Assembly: GCA_006503535.1 (NCBI GenBank)
Contig: QYRS01000002.1
Coordinates: 1,984,001-2,048,000 of the forward strand
Source of the DNA: Arthrinium phaeospermum
Lineage: Eukaryota > Ascomycota > Sordariomycetes > Amphisphaeriales > Apiosporaceae
Length of the DNA: 64,000 nt
Direction: 5' to 3'
Shown: piece after piece, positions 21,967-36,622 of the stretch
Position numbering within the stretch: position 1 is the first letter of the stretch
How the letters are laid out: each line of letters begins with the position of its first letter
The notes under the pieces: model-generated
What the model was told of the DNA's origin: nothing
The model's input: only the letters and a program-made list of their open reading frames with translations
Databases searched by the model: none
Program-made: the position numbers and the translations under genes

Positions 21967-23316
21967 TCAGTGCCGGCTGCCACTGCCGAACCAACGGGAG
22001 AACCAGCCGCCTCCTCGTCGCGACTCGGTCGGCTCGGCCCCTTTGCCGGCGTAGTGGCCCTGGGGGATCTGATCGATATCGACGTCCTCGAAGGTTACAT
22101 ACTCCGGCTGAATCTCGCCGTCGGAGTAGTAGCGGTGCTCGTTGAAGTCCTCGAAATTGTCCCAGAAGTCCTGGAAGGATCGCTGTTCTTGTCGTTGTTG
22201 TTTTGGCTGCTGCACCTGGTCGTCTTCTGTTTTCGATGCTGCTGCCTCTCGGGTGTTTGACGACCGGAGGTCGGCCAAGCTGGGCTGGGGGTTCATGAAT
22301 GGCAGGGCTGCCCGATCGATGGTGGCAGGAACATCCTGGACATCCTTCATTCCGGTGGTTGAGTGGTGGGTGCCGTTCCGGTGACCAGTACGAGAGGCTT
22401 CGAGCTCTTGGAGGATCTCTTTACGATGAGGGCGGCTCAAAGGATGGGGTGAAGGGGCCCGACTTCTACCATTGAGCGACGAGGACGATGACGAGGATGA
22501 AGACACGCGGCTCTTTGATTGCTTCTGGTTGGTGGGCCGCGCTGGAGAATGTGTCCTGTGAGGCAGCTGTTCAGGCTCAGGGAAGCTGACCTGGTGAGTA
22601 AGACACCTTCTCTTAAGCTCCGGCGAGGAAGGATCTCGTCTATTGCTGGTCCTGGTCTCTTGCTGCCCCCGGGGAGCGGGATATGGAGAAGGGGCCCTTG
22701 CTCTGTTATCCTCCTTGAACATAAACTGCCTCGGGTCGGTGGGTTGAAAGAGGGCCCAGTCGATGAGACTAACAGGAGGTGCGTTGTGGGGAAGTTCTTC
22801 GGCCTGTGGAGGTACGGCATGGAGGGTAGGCCCTTGTACTCCAGAGCGAAAGGAAAAGGAAAACTGGCTTCTGGTGGTGACGATGCTGGGTGTCTGGGAG
22901 GTGGTGGCATGCCCCCGGGGAGAAGGGTAGGGAGAGGCAGACCGGCTCCTGCTCTCGTTATCCTGCTTCTGGTGGGCAGGTCGGTCGTTGCAGTCGACGG
23001 AACCAGGAGGAAAAGGTGTCCTATGAGGCAGTTCCTCGGGCCGAGGGATGCTGATATGTTGGCTTGCAGCAGGGCGCACAGGGGAAGGAACCATGCGTCT
23101 GCCATCATCATCTGTGTTGACCTCACTCTCGAGAAGGGCCCCGTCGATGGGAGGGCGACGGGTGCGTATTGAAAGGGGTTCATCTGACTGGGGGACGCTC
23201 ATATATCGGCTTTCAACAGGTCCTTGAGGACCAGTGTTCGCGGTGGCCTCGCCCGTGGTTTGGGCAGGGGCAGCATCGCGGTCCTCGGTGGGAGAATAGA
23301 CGTTATCTGGAAACAT
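21967..23316 (-). CDS. Disordered protein with three ~78-residue repeats
   Basis: One uninterrupted exon of 449 residues from ATG 23316. In-frame codons before it include no ATG. I do not recognise the family. Residues about 86-310 hold three repeats spaced 77-78 residues. Each opens with a P.PEELPHRT-like element (near 91, 170 and 246) and later carries an R.PSPYP.PRG element (near 126, 207 and 286). The rest is Ser/Pro/Arg-rich, with a poly-Ser run near 271-280, and is predicted disordered. The C-terminal 75 residues differ: acidic and aromatic (FQDFWDNFEDFNEHRYYSDG), then a Trp-containing GGGWFSRWFGSG end that could bind a membrane or a partner. No signal peptide or membrane span is visible. 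The gene sits between the transposon and a 1.7-kb gap. Confidence 0.7.
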   Translation of the reverse strand: MFPDNVYSPTEDRDAAPAQTTGEATANTGPQGPVESRYMSVPQSDEPLSIRTRRPPIDGALLESEVNTDDDGRRMVPSPVRPAASQHISIPRPEELPHRTPFPPGSVDCNDRPAHQKQDNESRSRSASPYPSPRGHATTSQTPSIVTTRSQFSFSFRSGVQGPTLHAVPPQAEELPHNAPPVSLIDWALFQPTDPRQFMFKEDNRARAPSPYPAPRGQQETRTSNRRDPSSPELKRRCLTHQVSFPEPEQLPHRTHSPARPTNQKQSKSRVSSSSSSSSSLNGRSRAPSPHPLSRPHRKEILQELEASRTGHRNGTHHSTTGMKDVQDVPATIDRAALPFMNPQPSLADLRSSNTREAAASKTEDDQVQQPKQQRQEQRSFQDFWDNFEDFNEHRYYSDGEIQPEYVTFEDVDIDQIPQGHYAGKGAEPTESRRGGGWFSRWFGSGSRH

Positions 23317-24979
23317 CTTGACTGATTGCTGTTTGAAATGTGATGAGTGTGAAGTGGTGATAATGGCGGTGGATGGTTGTCTTAGCAAGCGAAGTAGTCT
23401 CTATTAGAGGTTGATATTTGCAGTTGACCAAAGTGACTGAGATGCGTGTGTGTACAGAGTGTTTGTACGTTTTGCTAGATGACTTGGGAATGCCCAGGGT
23501 TGAACTTATGGGGGGTCCAGAAAGGAAGAGCCGAGCATAACGGAGATGCATGCTGTCGAGCCAGGGCAGAAGGGGGAAAGTTTGATGCCGCAAAGGTACC
23601 GGAGAAAGCACTGAATGATAGGAGAAAAACCGCTCTCGTCAGTTTAACTGTACCCATCCGGGAATTATAGTTCAAAACAGACCCGGACTAGAGGATGGCA
23701 ACACAAACTTGATGTTATTTATTTTATTTAATTTTCCCTCGGGGTCTGCAGGCACATATACTGCGTCCGGACTTGGCGATGCGGCCCGTCGTTGTCATTT
23801 TACGTAACATGGCAGTTGGTCCTCGCCTGACACCAGCAGCCAGGGAATTATGATTCATGGTCGCCCGGTGGATTCCATTACCCTCGCCCAACGCCCAAAT
23901 GTCCAATCGCGAGATCGGGAAGTTTATTATAGGGCTTTCAACGGCAACTTGCCAAGCTGATGGGCAGCCACAGTCATGACGTGAGGTCTTGGCAGAGTGT
24001 CTTCGCGTAAATGACGATGCTGTGCTGCACCACCATTAGATCGTTGACTTTTTCCAATCCAATTGGTAGAAAGAAGGTATCGTGAAATCTCGAGACGTGG
24101 TGGGTATGCTTGCTGCTGCCACACCAAGACCAAACTGCGCTCCCCCTTTATGAAGCTATACTCGTATCCACCAGGATCGACGTTCCGCGAAACTCTATTA
24201 GTATAAGCTTTTCCATCTACCATGTTTACGGGTCGCCGTTTTCCTTGGGAGATACGGAATTCGACTAACCGTTGGATTCTGGACTTAGGGTGGAAGATGG
24301 ATGCATTTGGTGTCACAGAGCGTCTTCATCAAGCGTCTTGTACTGAGTGATCTAGAGGTTAGAGATTTTACCAACACTAGTTTAACCTGGTAAACACCTC
24401 TGCAGTGGTGACAGTACAAGGTGGCAGTCCTCAAGGTTTTAGGGGTTGTTCATACTGCCTCAGTAAGTCTTCAGGGATGCAGGGGCCTATACCGTGCCTG
24501 TAGACGGACTTTGGGATCAGGGCACATAATCAAGCAGCCCGTAGAACAAGCAATCGCGCACATGATACGACGCAGCAAGAGACAGACAAGCATTTTGAAT
24601 ATATAGGCCACATGCATTATTAATCGTGCCTCTCCCATGCGCCGACCTCTCTTAGTAAAAAACGCCAGAAGCGCCAGTTCTTATGCCCATCTCGCTCTTT
24701 CTTTTCGATATAGCAATGTAGCCAAAATCGGGTACATCGCCTCGGAAGCCTACATCTCATCGGAATGATAAAACTACATCTCTTTCTGTCCACGTCGCGC
24801 CACTTTCTTAACCTCGCAGGAGAGGACTGTCCTCAGAAGCCAAGTCACGTTCTGTTGTGCCTGGACAACTTAATCGTCGCAAGCTATATCATAGAAATCT
24901 CCAATCCTAGGCGCCGCTTGGTTGGCCCTGGCTATATTGATTGCACCTCCCCTCCAATAACCTCTTTCTTTCTCAATTC
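23317..24979. other. Intergenic, nothing recognised
   Basis: About 1.7 kb between the repeat protein and the Nup170 gene. Open frames are short and show no domain. It includes the promoter of the repeat-protein gene and the 3' flank of the nucleoporin gene. Confidence 0.6.
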
Positions 24980-27900
24980 TTACAGGAAGCCCATGCTACC
25001 TCTGAAGCTGCCACCGAGACCAACCGCTCCATCTATCGACCTCTTCAGGTCGCGAACTTGGCGCATAAGCTCGGGCATCTCCATGCCGCCCTCGTTGTTG
25101 CCTCGTGCCGTCCGGATCCAGACATCGCATTCAGATATCAAAACAGACACCCAGCTGGGCAGGCTCTGTTCTGGTCGGCCGGTGCGAGCCAGCTCTCTCA
25201 TCCAAACGCGCACCGAGTACACGATCCACTCCACAACCCGCGAAAGCATAGCTCCCCGGAAAGGAATCTCCTGAGATTCAAACATCCTCTCCAGGCAGCG
25301 TGTTACCAGGTCGTGGCTGACTCCGAGCCCGAGGAAAACCATAATGGGCCAGTTGGGATCCGCGTTCATGCGGCCATCCTGGGCATTGTCGACGGCGTAT
25401 CGGCACAGGTCGGGGAGCAGTTGCGGGACCGGGAAGATAAAAGAGTCGTTGGAAGCTCGGTGGCATACTTCGCGGATGACACCAATGATCTTCTCGTACG
25501 GTTGCGGTGGCGGCTCGGGCACTGCGCCTCTAGCGTTGCGCGCCGCGTGGAACTCTTCCCACTCGCTTGCGACCTCGTTGTGCGTCCGCTCAAGCAAGGC
25601 ACTCCACGTCTGCAGGATGGTAGTCGCATTGCGGAAGTCAGCGGCGTGGAAGATGAGAAGCGCCAGATCGTGGTATTCAGCTTGATCGGCGTAGTCGTTG
25701 AATAGCTGAGAAAGCAGTCAGTATCGATGGGCCAACAAATGTAGGATGGAATCAGGAGCGGCAACTTACTTCGGATAAGCCCTGGATAGGACCGTCCAGC
25801 TGCTGGGTAATCTCTGGGATCTTCTCGGCAGGTATGCGCGGGTCGGTTTGGAGGCGCTCAAGCAGCGTGTCTTGGATGTGAGCCACCTCGAGGAGCTCGG
25901 TCACCGTGTGGTGGAGCATCTGCATATCCTGCCGGCTAATACCCGGGGTCATGACACTAGCATTGGTCTTCGCCAGACTGAGCAAATTGAGCCGGTCCTT
26001 GATGGGAATCGGGAAGTCTGACTGGGCCAGGTCGGCCTGTACCTTGGCAGCCTCGAAGTAGCGGGCCCGGGCTGTGTAGTACCGGCAAAGCAGCTCCGCG
26101 TGGCGGAACTCGCTAACGGCCAGACGTTGAAGGAATGTGACCACGTGCGGCGACTCAACGTTGAGCAAGCGATCTGTCCACCCTTGCTGCACATACCAGT
26201 CGTACAAGTCGAAGTGGAAAACCTCGTCAGGCGCGCTGTTCACCACCTCATACGCTTCGTCCCGTTTGGTGGCAATCAATGTCTTCTTCCCGTCAATCAT
26301 CTCGGGTTCCCGGCTTGATGCGGCATCCAGGTTCTGAAGGACATGCTGAATGAGCTCGTAGCAGCTTTTGCGCTCCAGGAATGCCCTTTCTCTAGGATCG
26401 TTGGGGGGCTTGTTGTCGTTGAACCAAGACAAGGCGGTGTTTCCACGGTCTTTCTCTTGGGCGACAGTGAGACAGAGCTGAATGGCGCCAGCGAAGTATC
26501 GCAGATCAATATACTGGCCCACGACATTCTCGAGATTCGCTTGTCCAAGGCTGCCTGCGACTTTTTGGAACAACCTCAAACTCTCGGCAAGGAGGGTGCG
26601 GGAGGTGTTGGGGTTCAGCGCTGCGTCCGACGCACGCTTCAGTTGCTCCTGCGCGCGGAAGATGACGACATCATCTGGGCTACAGAAGCTGCCGCAACGC
26701 CGTCGCAGGGCATCGGCTACCGTCTCCACGTTAGCTCCGCTCTCAATGTTGCGGTTAACGATGGCCTTCACGAGCACCTTGGCAAGGTCCTTTCCAGAGG
26801 TCCGAGAGAAAAGACGCTCGAAAGTAAGCTCGCGGAGTTGCTGGCGAGAAGCCTCGTCCAGGCGGGTATAAATATCCGTGACGCGCTCATCGAACAGCAT
26901 GAGGACAAACGAGATTCCTTCGGAAATGCCTGCCATCAGGATCTGGAGAGCATGCATAGCCTGGTGCTCTCCTTGGAAGGCCACCTCTTCTGCCTTGCTG
27001 CCAGCCCGTGCCAAGTCGGAGGGTCCAGAAAGACCTTGAATGAGGCCCTTGTTGTTGTCGAGGAACGACCTGAGGCGCTCCAGATGCTCCTGGACGGTAG
27101 CAAGCTTGGTGTTAGGGATCGTTGATTTAATGCAAAGAGCACCAGCTGCATCGGTTCCGAGGCTGATGACTGGAGCTCTCCACAGCGATCGAATGAGGCG
27201 GCTCAGGTACAGGCTCAGAGCAGCGTGACGGGACGAGGGCCGGACAGATTCGACCGTAGGCACCTGGCCATCTTGCTCTGGAAGCATGGGGTTGCCGCCA
27301 AAGTTAACAAACGCCTGTCTCGCCCGATCTTCGATGGCCTGGTCGATAGCACTTCGACCAGCACCCATTCGCTGATCAGCTGAACCCTGGCCACAAGCTA
27401 CCGCCAAAGCTGCCGTGACAGATTCAACACGACCGTACAGATTTTGGAATTTGTTGAACTGGTCCTTTAGCCCCTCGTCGCCGACGGTCGTCCTGATAGA
27501 CGAAGAAAAGATGTCGACCAGTCTCCTCCTGCGAATCACTATTACGCCGGTGTTGGTCAAAATCGCGAACTCGCTCGTAGGGCTGTCAAACTGCACAGCC
27601 AATTCGTTGCCGAATCCCAAGGGCTGGTTTGTTGCACCGAACGGCTTGCTGATGAGGCCAATATCTTCGGCCTTGCTGTTGATCTCAATCCAGTTGGCTT
27701 GCTCGTAATTCCGCAAGTTCTGGATATGGCTAGTGTTCTTTATACGGCCTGTATCCGGAGCCGACGCAAAGACCACGTCGTTCTCACCCATGTTTTCCTT
27801 ATGAACAAATGCGATGAAATAACCTGGCGCGTATCGTATAGCCTTGCGAGTGAGAGCCAGCGACTGAGAGCTGATATCGATGTAGTCGCTGGGACCGCCG

Positions 27901-29270
27901 TAGGGGTCACGGGGTCGCACTTGTCGATTTTGGGTAGGTGGAGGAAACTTGATCGACTGTAGCTGCATGCTCTGGGGAGCTGAAGCCGCGGAACCGGACG
28001 AAACGTAGGTATTGCTCGTGGCACTGAGGTAAAGGCGGCAGCCTGTATTGGTAACGGCCATCAGATGGACCTTGGCATCTTCGGTAGATGCGATGGGGGA
28101 GATTGCGATGATGTCCATGCGATCACTTAATAAGGGCGAGTGGCTGGTAAGCATGTGAGATACATCGCGAAGGCAGTCGTTCTTGGTCTTCTCAATGACC
28201 TTGGTCAACCGGTCGGCCCCCTCCATGTGGTACGTCCGAATGGTCGAGCTGCTAGACAGGGAGTAAAGCAAATTCCTGGTATCGTCGATCACTATGTCAA
28301 CAATGTACTCTTGCGATTTGCTACCCCAGATAACCGAAGGAGGACGAGGCACGACTGATGTCCACCCGGGCGACGAGTGGTTGATCTTGCCAGTCCTACT
28401 GGAGAACCATTTCTCTTCCTGCTGGTAGTAAAGCTCGTAAATATCCGGGTCCGACTGGCCTGAGTAGAAGATGCGACCATTGGCAGCCGCAGCAATAACG
28501 CGAGCCTCGGTGCCTCGAAGCGGCAGCGTCATCTTCGTCTGGTACAAGGTGACACTGCTGGCTCCGTTTGGCTGGATGTCTGCCGCCACACCGAGAAGAA
28601 ACATTTCTTGCACTGTCGACACCACCAGCATGTAGTTGATTTCCTGAACAAACACGCCGGGCTTAGGAGCCACTAGCTTGACTGCTGTGATGCTATGGGG
28701 GTTGTCTTCATAGCCGATGAGCTCGGGGTTCGGATGCGTGTAGTCCCACAGGTAGAGACTGTTGTCGACGGTAACCCACGCGTAGTTGAGCTCACCGAAG
28801 AGACCCATCATGGTCGAGACCTCGGCCGTGTTGTACTGCTCGAAGACGCGCTGGGGAATCTCGTAGACTTGGGACTCGGCAAAGGGCGCCCATGCCGAGT
28901 CGAAGCTGGGCATGTCATATTCGGATGAAACTTGTCGGCAGTGAGCATCGAGCTCCGGGTAAGCTTCGTCCTGTACGAGCGCGCTGTTAATGTAAGATGC
29001 AGCTTTAGACAGCGGCGACTGGGGAGGGCGCGGCGGCGCGATCTGGGCTCCTCCATTCGCAATGGGCGGGAGAGGTCGTCCATCTTGTATCGGGTCATCC
29101 AGTGTTGGGGGGCCGAGCTCTTGCTGCATGGGCGCGTCGAAACTTTGGCCAGCGGGTTGCTCGCCGAAAAGACGTCTTCTAACCGGGTCATTCTGAGCTG
29201 CGAACTTCCGGGCCAGTGCCGGCGTATGCATGAAAGCGCCCGGCACGGGGCGCATTGGTGTTGCCTGCAT
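24980..29270 (-). CDS. NUP170: Nucleoporin Nup170 / Nup155 homologue
   Basis: Two exons, 29270-25770 and 25705-24980, encode 1,408 residues, in the size range of fungal Nup170 and animal Nup155. The protein is a large scaffold subunit of the nuclear pore inner ring. It has an N-terminal beta-propeller followed by an alpha-solenoid, and helps anchor the pore to the membrane. Recognisable propeller segments include VTVDNSLYLWDY, GRIFYSGQSDPDIYELYYQ and the CRLYLSA strand. The C-terminal half is helical, with FDLYDWYVQQGWTDRLL and LLCRYYTARARYFEAAKV. The intron is in phase 0 with a GTAAGT donor and CAG acceptor, and the join reads LSE-LFNDYADQ. The gene is complete, with no frameshift. Confidence 0.93.
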
Positions 29271-30388
29271 GTTGGAGAGTTCCGAGGTCGCTCGACGGTG
29301 GGCTTCGGAAGTGGGAGAGGATAGAGAGGATGGGGGTTTTTAGGGACAATAGCCGTTTATCTGCAGCGGCCTGCAGACAAAACGAAAGTTGTAGTCAATG
29401 CCACTTGAAGCCGGCGAGGCACCAGGTTCGGCGACAGGCTACCAGGGCATCAATGGCAACCGACGGAGCTCGCTGCAAGCGTCGAGGTAAGGACAGAGGA
29501 TGCGCGTACAAGTGGGCAAGTGCTGGCAGATGAATGAATCGGAGCCAAAAATGTTTGCATCCGTTGAAGATGGCCTTGTTGGGTGGGAAAAATTACAATG
29601 GTGTTGCAGCGTAAATGCTGGTGAATCGTGACGATGTTTATGTGGACTTGGCTGTAGCAACACTCAATTCTTTCTGCCTCTTCAATCCTTTGCCCGGGCC
29701 CGTGTCGCGCTTTCATTCGTACCTTACTTTTTATGAGAAGGCTGGAAATTTTTAGGGCGATCGGCTGGAGCTCTCCAAAGCTTGGGCGCGCTCGTTCGTG
29801 CCAATGAAAATTGTCCTGCAGTCAAGCTCCCAGCTGCTTCTCGCGACAAATGCACGCTAGGCCGAATGCATCAGTACTACCCAAACACCTGCAGTCCAAT
29901 CTCAGGATTATGCAACTTGATGGTAACTGCTAGAATCGGCAGCTGTTTGTTAGGTTACTAAAGCAATAACCAGCTATTCAAGTGCCCTCTTCACCTGTTT
30001 ATTACAATGCATTCACTGGAATAACATTAGAACTGGTAGTTAGGTACTTATGCAGTTCTGACACCAATAATCAGTGATTCAACTGTCAAATGTAGGTGCT
30101 TATCCCAGTCTATTCTACTTGAATAACACTTTTTGTAAGTGCATCCAACGGTCAGGTCTTGCCTTATCCACCAAGTAACGAATTGGAATGATTGGGATGG
30201 CACGGCACACTTGCACATCACGCAATGGACAGGATTGATTAATTGGCCAATTAATTGATTGGTCAATAGAATAGGCAATTAAGCCCTCTGGGCATCTATT
30301 ATATACTAGCTGTATTCCATCACCAGGCTCCATGTCTGCCGGTTGGTTTCCTCAGTCCGACAAGAGGCTCAATTACAGCATGAGTCTC
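29271..30388. other. Intergenic between Nup170 and 3-ketoacyl-CoA reductase
   Basis: About 1.1 kb holding the Nup170 promoter and the 3' flank of the reductase. An 18-base perfect palindrome, ATTAATTGGCCAATTAAT, lies at 30238-30255. No gene seen. Confidence 0.6.
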
Positions 30389-31470
30389 CTACTGCTTCTT
30401 AGCTTCCCGAGCCGCCTTCTTCAGGGCTCGGTTACGGATGTCCTCATGCATCTTCAAGGTAGAGGACCGGAGGATCTTGCTACCCGTACCCAGGAACGTC
30501 TCACCAGCCCAGGCCATGAGTGCATGGCTCCAGAAGGGCGTGTAGGTGTCGGGCATGCTCTGCCAGCCGCCAGTGCCAATCTTTCCCAGAGCTGAGCGGA
30601 CAAAGGTACGCGCGCTGGGGATCATCATACTGGTGCGGCGAACCTTGGACATGGCGGTAGTGACCAGGTAAGAGAGGCAGAGCTGCACATCAACGTTGCT
30701 GGACTTGAGCTCAGCCGCGAGGGAAGAAGACCACTGCTGGAGGAAGGCCTTGGATCCGGAGTAAGTAGCCAGCAGGGGAGAAGGCGCCCAGCCGCCGAAC
30801 GAGCCCATGGTGAGGATGAGACCGCGCTTCCGCTGCTGCATTCCCGGAGCAATGATCTGGGTGACCTTCAGAGTGCCCATGCAGTTGATGGTGATAATGT
30901 CCTGCAGCTCTTTCTTCTCGGTCAAGACGAAGGGTGTGGGGATGCTGTGAGACTGGCCGACGTTGTTGATCAGGATGGCGATGTCGAGACCCTGCACCAG
31001 CTCCGTCAGGCGCTCGTAGTCAGAGTCGTTGTCGGCGCTGAAGTCCATGGCCAGGATCTTGGTCTGGATGTGGGTGAACTTGTGCTCGAGCTCCTTGGAG
31101 AGGTCCTGCAGCTTGGACTGGGTTCGGGAGACGAGGACCAGGTTGAAGCCCTTAGCTGCAAGCTGGCTGGCGAACTCCTTGCCGAGGCCGTCCGAAGCGC
31201 CGGTGACAACAGCCCAGGTGCCCTTCTTTCCATACTTGCGCAACTGCAAAAGAGAAGAACAGTTAGTCGCGATTTCTAAAAAGGGGCAACAGACAGTAGC
31301 AATTGGCAAATGGTTCATAGACTTACGTTGGTACCGCTGAGGACAAAAACATTGAGGAGGAATTGCAGGTAGCCCAGCGCCTTGGAGCCCAGGTACAGAG
31401 CACCAATACCCGCGAAGCCCAACAGCAGCGACTGCGGGACAGCGCTCAGCATGTCGTCAATGTTGGCCAT
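30389..31470 (-). CDS. IFA38: Very-long-chain 3-ketoacyl-CoA reductase (Ifa38/KAR type)
   Basis: Two exons, 31470-31327 and 31243-30389, encode 332 residues. This ER membrane enzyme performs the first reduction of each fatty-acid elongation cycle, turning 3-ketoacyl-CoA into 3-hydroxyacyl-CoA with NADPH, and supplies very-long-chain fatty acids for sphingolipids. An N-terminal hydrophobic segment (residues about 14-44) anchors it. The SDR motifs are complete: TGASDGLG (62-69), NNVG (141-144), Ser196, and Tyr209-Lys213 in YSGSK. The C-terminal tail is Lys-rich ([10 protein letters not shown]) and probably cytosolic, but does not fit the strict KKXX retrieval motif. The phase-0 intron joins SGTN to LRKYGKKG, as expected for the family. 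It is divergent from Erg28. Confidence 0.93.
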
Positions 31471-32695
31471 GATGAGATGCACTCGACTCCTGGGATAGGG
31501 GCTGATTTGTTATGACAACCAATTGAAGTTATGCGACGAGAATTGGACGAGGGGAGGGATGGGATCCTTCAGTTTGACAGAAAAAAAGTCAAGATGGTGT
31601 TGGCATGGCACATGGAAAAGTTGCCGGGATTTGTTGAGTCTGTGTGGACGTGAACCCCACGCGCCGGGAGCAACCCGGCAGGAGCGTCATGGCAAAATCC
31701 AAATTGCTGTCTCATTGGTTGAAGCTCTGGTAGCTGTGCCTGGCCTTGTCTCGTTGCTGCTGACTCTATTGCGGTCGTCACTAGCATCAAATTGATGAGT
31801 GTCATCGATAAACGGATCCGTCTACCTAATAATTGCTCAGAATCGTTTTCAACTAACAAGTTCCATGATCTGCAGGTCTAGGTATGTACTTTCTAGATAT
31901 GTCGTATACTAGTTCCCAAGTTGCCTAGGTATGAAACCAAATTGATGGAATTGAGTAAATGGAAGCAAGCTGGACGAATCCGAATCGCAATGCTCCTTAC
32001 CATGAATTAAAGAAGGTGGGAGCACCCTGGCGAAAACAAACGATCGTTCACTCTGGTATTGAAACATGATTTAAAAGAAACGAAACAATATTAGCCTAGA
32101 AAGTGTATATAGTGAAGAGTATTTTCCCCTTTCATCGTCTTGAAAGCTATTTATGTACATTATCTATTAGTTTGCAAATCCCATCACCAGCGTGCTCCTT
32201 AGTATCCCACTACCAGCCATATATCCCACTTTCTAATTTCTAACCATGTAGCCGGCTACCAAATATCTCCCTACCAAAGAGCCAAGCTGTCACTACCTCG
32301 CCTCTAGTATTGCCCATCCTATGTGTTAGGTAAGTAGGTAAGAAAGATTAAATCAACTGTACTGAGTATGTATGCCACGTATCCTCGACTCCTTGCTGGT
32401 ATCGTGTGGGGCAGCAAATCACTGGACTAATGACACGCCCAAGATGAAGCTTAGGCCAGGGGGCCTAACGAAATAATCGGCAGATCGTCTGGCGATGCGG
32501 ATTCTTCGAAGTGGGTGTTGGTCCCCGAACATTGATCCCGCCTTAATTGCGACTCCGATTGCCGCGCGCAACCAGCCAATGTACAAAAACTCTCCCAACT
32601 AGGTCAACATTATAGCATACCTCGATATCACACAATCCTCACCCCAATTGATCAAGTCTTTCCGTCGTAACGTAGAGGAAACGTACCACAAAACA
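31471..32695. other. Divergent promoter region between KAR and ERG28
   Basis: 1,225 bases separating two divergently transcribed ER-lipid genes. The middle is AT-rich with no convincing frame. I could not identify a sterol-response or other named element with confidence. Confidence 0.55.
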
Positions 32696-33241
32696 ATGGA
32701 CGCCATCGCCGCCTACCTGCCCGCGGGCGACAAGGGCTACCTGCCCTACTACATGTTCACCCTGTCCCTGATCGCCGTGGGCAACTCGCTCCAAAACTAC
32801 ATGACGCTGCACTTCTCGCGCCGCTTCTACAACGGCCGCTTCGTGCCCAACAAGGCGCTCCCGGCCAAGACGGCGACCTTCGAGCCGGAGGACTCGACCA
32901 ACAAGCTGCTGCCCGTCGCCGCCGACTACGACACCACCACCAGCGGCAAGGGCAAGACGGCGAGCGTCGACCAGGTCACCCCGCTGGCCGCCCGCCTCTT
33001 CGGCACCTACACCCTCATCTCCGCCATCGTGCGCCTCTACGCCAGCTACCACCTCAACCTCGAGCCCGTCTACATGATGGCCATGTCCACCTACCTCGTC
33101 GCCCTCGGCCACTTCGCCACCGAGTACTTCTTCTACAAGACCTACTACATGGGCGGCCCGCAGCTGATGCCCTTCTTCTTCGCCACGACGGGCACGGTGT
33201 GGATGGTCATGCAGAAGAGCTACTACGTGGAGGCATTGTAG
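32696..33241 (+). CDS. ERG28: Erg28, ergosterol-biosynthesis scaffold protein
   Basis: A single exon of 181 residues. Erg28 is a small multi-span ER membrane protein that tethers the C-4 demethylation enzymes Erg25, Erg26 and Erg27, and also contacts Erg6. Family features include an early LPYYMFTLSLIAVGNSLQNY helix, TPLAARLFGTYTLISAIVRLYASYH-type sequence in the middle, and a last helix near the C-terminus. The ATG at 32696 is preferred because the frame's earlier codons contain no ATG. High GC3 creates long shadow frames on the opposite strand. Its 3' end is about 200 bases from the convergent galactose-1-phosphate uridylyltransferase gene. Confidence 0.93.
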   Translation: MDAIAAYLPAGDKGYLPYYMFTLSLIAVGNSLQNYMTLHFSRRFYNGRFVPNKALPAKTATFEPEDSTNKLLPVAADYDTTTSGKGKTASVDQVTPLAARLFGTYTLISAIVRLYASYHLNLEPVYMMAMSTYLVALGHFATEYFFYKTYYMGGPQLMPFFFATTGTVWMVMQKSYYVEAL

Positions 33242-33436
33242 AGATGTGATGATCAATTTGAGCGAGTGGGGGCAAAGTTGACTGAACGGCACAATCATCT
33301 GAACGAATTGACTGGATAAGATACTCAATTGAAGGTCAAGCTGGTGGCGCCCCATGCAAGTGCAGTTGCACACAAAAGTATATACCATGTAAAGTAATGT
33401 GTAATTCAACTCGATCAAGTCTCCTCATGCTTGTCT

Positions 33437-36118
<2,682 letters not shown>

Positions 36119-36622
36119 CTACTGACTAGATGGTAGGAAATACAACCTGGCCCCGGCAATCGCGAGAATACTCGAGCTCCAGGTCCAATAGCTCCAGGCC
36201 AGCGGCCGTGCCTCCTTGGCGCCGTACACCCACACGGCGAGCCCGTCGACAAATCCCACGATGGTGACGAGGCCCTCGAGCGCCACGATGGCGCGCATGT
36301 TGCCCTGGTACTGCAACGCGAAGAACGAGAGGCCGAAGACTAGGTCGCGGCCGGCCTTGGAATAGAGATGCGCTCTCAGAACTCGTGTGATGCTGCTTCC
36401 GCGCGCAGCCGGGTGCACGTTGCTGGAGTCCTCCTTTTCGTCCTCGTCCTCGTCATCATCGTTTCGTCGGACGGGAAAGGCGAGCTCGGCCTGCGCCGGC
36501 GAGACCAATCCCATAATTCCAAGGCCCAGGAAGCAAGAGCCGAGAACATAGCCCGGGGGAATGACGGAGGGCTTGTTGAGACTCTCCGCGAGGATCTCCG
36601 AGAAGCGTTGTTTGAAATCCAT
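36119..36622 (-). CDS. DUF4267-like small integral membrane protein
   Basis: A single exon of 167 residues from ATG 36622. Hydrophobic helices lie near residues 22-42, 95-105, 110-130 and 142-162. The segment RDLVFGLSFFALQYQGN followed by ALEGLVTIVGFVDGLAVW resembles the DUF4267 family of fungal four-helix membrane proteins, whose function is unknown. An acidic low-complexity insert (NDDDEDEDEKED) lies between helices 1 and 2. The C-terminal helix ends in ARLYFLPSSQ. It is divergent from ADA2, with about 0.7 kb between starts. The family assignment is from memory of the motif and not from a search. Confidence 0.75.
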   Translation of the reverse strand: MDFKQRFSEILAESLNKPSVIPPGYVLGSCFLGLGIMGLVSPAQAELAFPVRRNDDDEDEDEKEDSSNVHPAARGSSITRVLRAHLYSKAGRDLVFGLSFFALQYQGNMRAIVALEGLVTIVGFVDGLAVWVYGAKEARPLAWSYWTWSSSILAIAGARLYFLPSSQ

